DNA of 61,640 nucleotides from Gemmatimonadota bacterium (lineage in GTDB: Bacteria > Gemmatimonadota > Gemmatimonadetes > Longimicrobiales > Gaopeijiaceae): positions 1 through 61,640 of the forward strand of contig SHZR01000016.1 of assembly GCA_009692205.1 (NCBI GenBank), given 5' to 3'. Position numbers and translations under genes: made by a program. Of the stretch, positions 59,038-61,640 are shown in pieces. Position 1 is the first letter of the stretch. Each line of letters opens with the position of its first letter. The notes under the pieces were generated by a model. It was not told the origin of the DNA, made no database searches, and saw nothing but the letters and a program-made list of their open reading frames with translations.

Positions 59038-60071
59038 CGCGCGAGCACCGCCGCCATGACCTCTAGGGCCTGCGCCACGGCGTCGTCATCGATGTCGCGA
59101 TGGAGCACGGCGCGGATGCCTCGGGCCCCACCCGGGATCATGTGCACACCCCCAGCGTGGCAGCGCTCCGCGAGGTCAGCCGCGGTGCCGTCGGTGACGC
59201 TGAAGCGCACGATGTTGGAGTGCACGTCCTCCGGGTCCACGTCGATGCCGTCGAGCTCCGCGATGCCCTCCGCGAACGTCTTCGCGCGGCGCACGTCGTC
59301 CCGCAGGTGCGGCCGGTGATGGTCGAGTGCGTACAATGCGGCGGCGGCCAGGATGCCCGCCTGCCTGAACCCGCCCCCGAGTTGCTGCTTGAAGCGTCGC
59401 GCCCGTGCGACGAGCTCCTTCGTGCCGGCCAACGCGGAGCCGACCGGCGCGCCGAGCCCCTTGCTGAAGCACACGTTGACCGTGTCGAACGGAGCGGCGA
59501 AGTCGCGTTCCGGCACGCCCGAGGCGGCCGTCGCGTGCCAGAGCCGCGCTCCGTCCAGATGGAGCGCGAGGCCGTGCCTTCTACCCGCCTCGCACACCGA
59601 GCGCACGGCCTCGAGCGGCCAGACCGTGCCGCCCCCTGCGTTGTGCGTGTTCTCGACACAGAGCAAGCGCGCCGGCGCACTGAGCGTCGCGGGCCTGAAC
59701 CTGTGCGGCACACCCACCGCGGTGTCGACGTCGGCGGCCGTGAAGACCCCACGCACGCCTCGCAGCGGCACGATCGAGACCCCGCTGATGGCGGCCGCCC
59801 CGCCGCCCTCGTTCACGACCACGTGGCACGTGCCCTCGCAGAGCGCGGCGTCGCCGGGCTCGGTGTGGATGCGCACCCCGATCTGATTGGACATGGTCCC
59901 GGTCGGCACGAACACCGCCGCCTCTTTGCCCAGCAGCGCCGCCGTGCGCGCCTCGAGCTCGTTGACCGTCGGGTCCTCACCGTAGACGTCGTCACCCACT
60001 TCGGCCGCTGCCATCGCGGCCCGCATGGCCTGGGTGGGCTTCGTGACCGTGTCGCTGCGGAGATCGATCAT
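59034..60071 (-). CDS. ltaE: Low-specificity L-threonine aldolase
   Basis: PLP enzyme of 345 aa that cleaves threonine or allo-threonine to glycine and acetaldehyde. It opens [58 protein letters not shown] (PLP-ring Asp) and [13 protein letters not shown] (Schiff-base Lys) are typical. It starts an operon with msrA. Confidence 0.93.
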   Translation of the reverse strand: MIDLRSDTVTKPTQAMRAAMAAAEVGDDVYGEDPTVNELEARTAALLGKEAAVFVPTGTMSNQIGVRIHTEPGDAALCEGTCHVVVNEGGGAAAISGVSIVPLRGVRGVFTAADVDTAVGVPHRFRPATLSAPARLLCVENTHNAGGGTVWPLEAVRSVCEAGRRHGLALHLDGARLWHATAASGVPERDFAAPFDTVNVCFSKGLGAPVGSALAGTKELVARARRFKQQLGGGFRQAGILAAAALYALDHHRPHLRDDVRRAKTFAEGIAELDGIDVDPEDVHSNIVRFSVTDGTAADLAERCHAGGVHMIPGGARGIRAVLHRDIDDDAVAQALEVMAAVLAR

Positions 60072-60163
60072 GAGTGCTTCATGGAGGCTACCTCGGCACG
60101 CGGTCGGGGACGGTTAGCGTACGGATGGGTGACCCGGCCGACAAGCGGGCGACCCGCACCGCA

Positions 60164-60667
60164 TCACTTCCTTCTCGCCTTCGACTTCTCTGGCTTCTCT
60201 GGACCACCGGGCGCAGCGCCGCGAGTCGCCCCGCGACCCTTTTCGTGTTGCTCGATGAAGCGTTTCAAGGGCGTGGCCGCGACGGCCTCGCCGATCACGT
60301 CGAGCGGAAGATCGTCGAGCTTCCGGAAACGCACGCACGAATGGCCCACGTCGAAGCGCTTTCCGGTCGCCTGGTACGCCGCCTCGAAGGCCTCACGCGC
60401 GTCTTCGTCGGCGTAGATCGCCGACAGGTAGACCACCATGTAGCCCTTCTGCGATGCGAGCGCCGCGTACATCAGCGGCTTCGTGTTGTACGTGTCGGGA
60501 TAGATGTCGAGGGGCACCTGATAGCTGATCATGCCCCAGTCCATCGTCTCCACATACCCCTTCGGTAGGTTGGCGAGGATGACCTCGCGAACGGCGCGAA
60601 TCGCGTCGCGGCGCTCTTTGGGGAGGCCCTCCAGATACCGCTTCACGGTCAACGCTTCGGATCCCAT
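60164..60667 (-). CDS. DUF1801 domain protein
   Basis: Protein of 167 aa with a DUF1801 (YdhG/YjbR-like) domain: YLEGLPKERRDAIRAVREVI, YVETMDWGMISYQVPLDIYP and ALASQKGYMVVYLSAIYADE, then KRFDVGHSCVRFRKLDDLPL. A basic tail follows (GPEKPEKSKARRK). The family is of unknown function and often stress-linked. It lies 60 nt after the FkbM gene on the same strand. Confidence 0.85.
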   Translation of the reverse strand: MGSEALTVKRYLEGLPKERRDAIRAVREVILANLPKGYVETMDWGMISYQVPLDIYPDTYNTKPLMYAALASQKGYMVVYLSAIYADEDAREAFEAAYQATGKRFDVGHSCVRFRKLDDLPLDVIGEAVAATPLKRFIEQHEKGRGATRGAAPGGPEKPEKSKARRK

Positions 60668-60727
60668 GCGCTCACTCCTTCTCGGCGGTTCGTACGAGGT
60701 CGGCTCGCAGCCTGCGGATCGACCGCG

Positions 60728-61444
60728 TCAATCCGGTGGGCCCGGCACGAAGACGAAGTTGTTCGCGTAGGGTCGGCGACCCTCCACCTGGTGCACGCGG
60801 GCGTCGAAGCGGGCCACGTCGACCGACTCGCCATGCCAGAAGAACCGGCCGCGGTACCCGAGCCCGGCGAGATGGGCGAATACGTCCTCGACGGTCCCGC
60901 CGAGCAGATGACGCGCCTCGCACTCGAACAGGATCACCGGCCGGTGCTCGCGCAGCGTGTCGCGCGCGCCGAGGAAGACATCGAGCTCGTGCCCTTCCGC
61001 GTCGCACTTGAGCAGCCTGAGCCGAGAGCCGGGTGCCAGCGCGGCGAGACAGCGATCGAGCGTGTCGACCGTCACCGGAAAGCTCCTCGGCCCCGGCGGG
61101 AGCGACGCGCCGACGAGCGACGCGGCCGGCGACGGACCCTCGCCTGGCCGGAGCAGGGTGGTCTCGCCCGGCGCCGACGACAGGGCGACTTCCACGACGC
61201 TCACGTTCTGCCATGCGAACGCCGCAACGTACCGGCGCAGCATGGACGCGGCCTCGGGCTGAGGCTCGAACGCGAGTACCCTCCCCTCACCTCCAACCCC
61301 GCGCCGCATCCAGTAGGTGTATCCGCCCTTGTAAGCGCCCACGTCGACCGAGAGGTCTCCTGAATGCAGGGCGCTGGACATCCAACGGATCCCGTTCTGG
61401 TCCACGCGCTGACGGTAGCGCCAAGCACGATGGATCAACTCCAC
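60728..61444 (-). CDS. FkbM family methyltransferase
   Basis: SAM-dependent O-methyltransferase, 238 aa with GTG 61444. The SAM loop is DLSVDVGAYKGGYTYWMRR; VLAFEPQPEAASMLRRYV, VTVDTLDRCL and LLKCDAEGHELDVFLGARDT, then ILFECEA, are the FkbM pattern. An ATG at 61501 gives 19 more residues, but these lie on the cold-shock gene's terminator hairpin, so the GTG is preferred. It probably modifies a sugar or surface glycan. Confidence 0.82.
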   Translation of the reverse strand: MELIHRAWRYRQRVDQNGIRWMSSALHSGDLSVDVGAYKGGYTYWMRRGVGGEGRVLAFEPQPEAASMLRRYVAAFAWQNVSVVEVALSSAPGETTLLRPGEGPSPAASLVGASLPPGPRSFPVTVDTLDRCLAALAPGSRLRLLKCDAEGHELDVFLGARDTLREHRPVILFECEARHLLGGTVEDVFAHLAGLGYRGRFFWHGESVDVARFDARVHQVEGRRPYANNFVFVPGPPD

Positions 61445-61457
61445 CCTACCAAGCCAA

Positions 61458-61489
61458 GCGGGCCGCCCCGATTGCTCGGGACGGCCCGC
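61458..61489 (-). terminator. Hairpin terminator after the cold-shock gene
   Basis: GCGGGCCG and CGGCCCGC form an 8-bp stem, extended by CCCG/CGGG past small bulges, with a six-base loop. It follows the cold-shock stop by 23 nt on the minus strand. Only a weak T-rich tail follows (TTGGCTTGG). Confidence 0.55.
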
Positions 61490-61512
61490 TGGTTGATTCA
61501 CGGAACCGGAAC

Positions 61513-61640
61513 TCAGGAAACCTGGGTCACGTTCTCCGCAGCGGGGCCCTTGGTCCCCTGGACCAGGTCGAACTCAACCTTCGAGCCCTCGGCCAAGCTC
61601 CGGAAGCCATCCGCCTGGATGGCGCTGTGGTGGACGAAGC
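61513..61640 (-). CDS. Cold-shock protein (partial, right edge)
   Basis: C-terminal 42 residues of a CspA-like single-stranded nucleic-acid-binding protein: [20 protein letters not shown] then [17 protein letters not shown], ending TQVS. FVHHSAI is the RNP-2-type motif. The N-terminal part, including RNP-1 (KGFGFI), lies beyond the window. It is followed by a hairpin terminator. Confidence 0.93.
   Translation of the reverse strand, partial: FVHHSAIQADGFRSLAEGSKVEFDLVQGTKGPAAENVTQVS

Noticed and set aside
1-61640. CRISPR array or complete prophage
   Set aside because: No regularly spaced repeats and no phage structural, terminase or replication genes were seen.

Overview
This 61.6 kb window is high-GC bacterial chromosome, densely packed with short housekeeping and exported-protein operons on both strands. 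Several families recall Gemmatimonadota: DUF4159, DUF4837 and DUF6941 proteins, a fused GldF-GldG transporter protein, and many Sec or lipoprotein-tagged hydrolases. No rRNA or marker tree is available, so the phylum is an inference. Core genes present are gyrA, dnaE, an HU gene, a cold-shock gene cut by the right edge, folE, queE and queG. No CRISPR array, complete prophage or intact insertion sequence was seen.

Layout. 1-9.5 kb: amidase (cut by the left edge), alpha/beta hydrolase, exported PQQ dehydrogenase, degenerate GGDEF protein, DUF4159 protein, cupin, a structured non-coding stretch ending in a terminator, DEAD-box helicase, low-molecular-weight phosphatase, DinB-like protein. 9.5-14 kb: aminotransferase, DsbA-like protein, a DEAD-box-like protein that has lost its ATPase motifs but keeps a DbpA-type RNA-binding domain, and HU. 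14.1-15.1 kb: a scar where infA lacks its 5' end, abutting the C-terminal part of a tyrosine recombinase followed by two dif-like palindromes. 15.1-26 kb: lipoprotein, PLP decarboxylase, CPBP protease, gyrA, two gene remnants, an M28 peptidase and a beta-propeller lipoprotein with overlapping divergent starts. 26-29.9 kb: a large cruciform; then, on the minus strand, an operon of two tiny membrane proteins, folE and a BLUF photoreceptor; then an esterase and a dead Uma2 gene. 29.9-43 kb: NUDIX, queE, alcohol dehydrogenase, MazG, glycosyltransferase, queG, exported FAH protein, TolC, penicillin acylase, GH18. 43.2-45.4 kb: a patchwork island beginning at half a tRNA-Arg gene and ending with vapBC. 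45.4-61.6 kb: DUF4837 lipoprotein, dnaE, aldehyde dehydrogenase, FMN-binding remnant, Gld-type ABC transporter, DUF72, msrA-ltaE, FkbM methyltransferase, cold-shock protein.

The most interesting lead is the promoter at 28060-28092. It is built from three 11-bp direct repeats that contain both the -35 and the -10 box, like the operators of B12-dependent CarH/LitR photoreceptors. It drives the four-gene operon ending in folE and BLUF, so light control is suggested both by the promoter and by the gene content. Second in interest are the two recombination scars (infA/recombinase and tRNA-Arg/deacetylase) and the ATPase-dead helicase.

All calls come from reading translations and motifs by eye. 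No database search was run, so family names are recognition-based, and start codons are choices explained in each entry.
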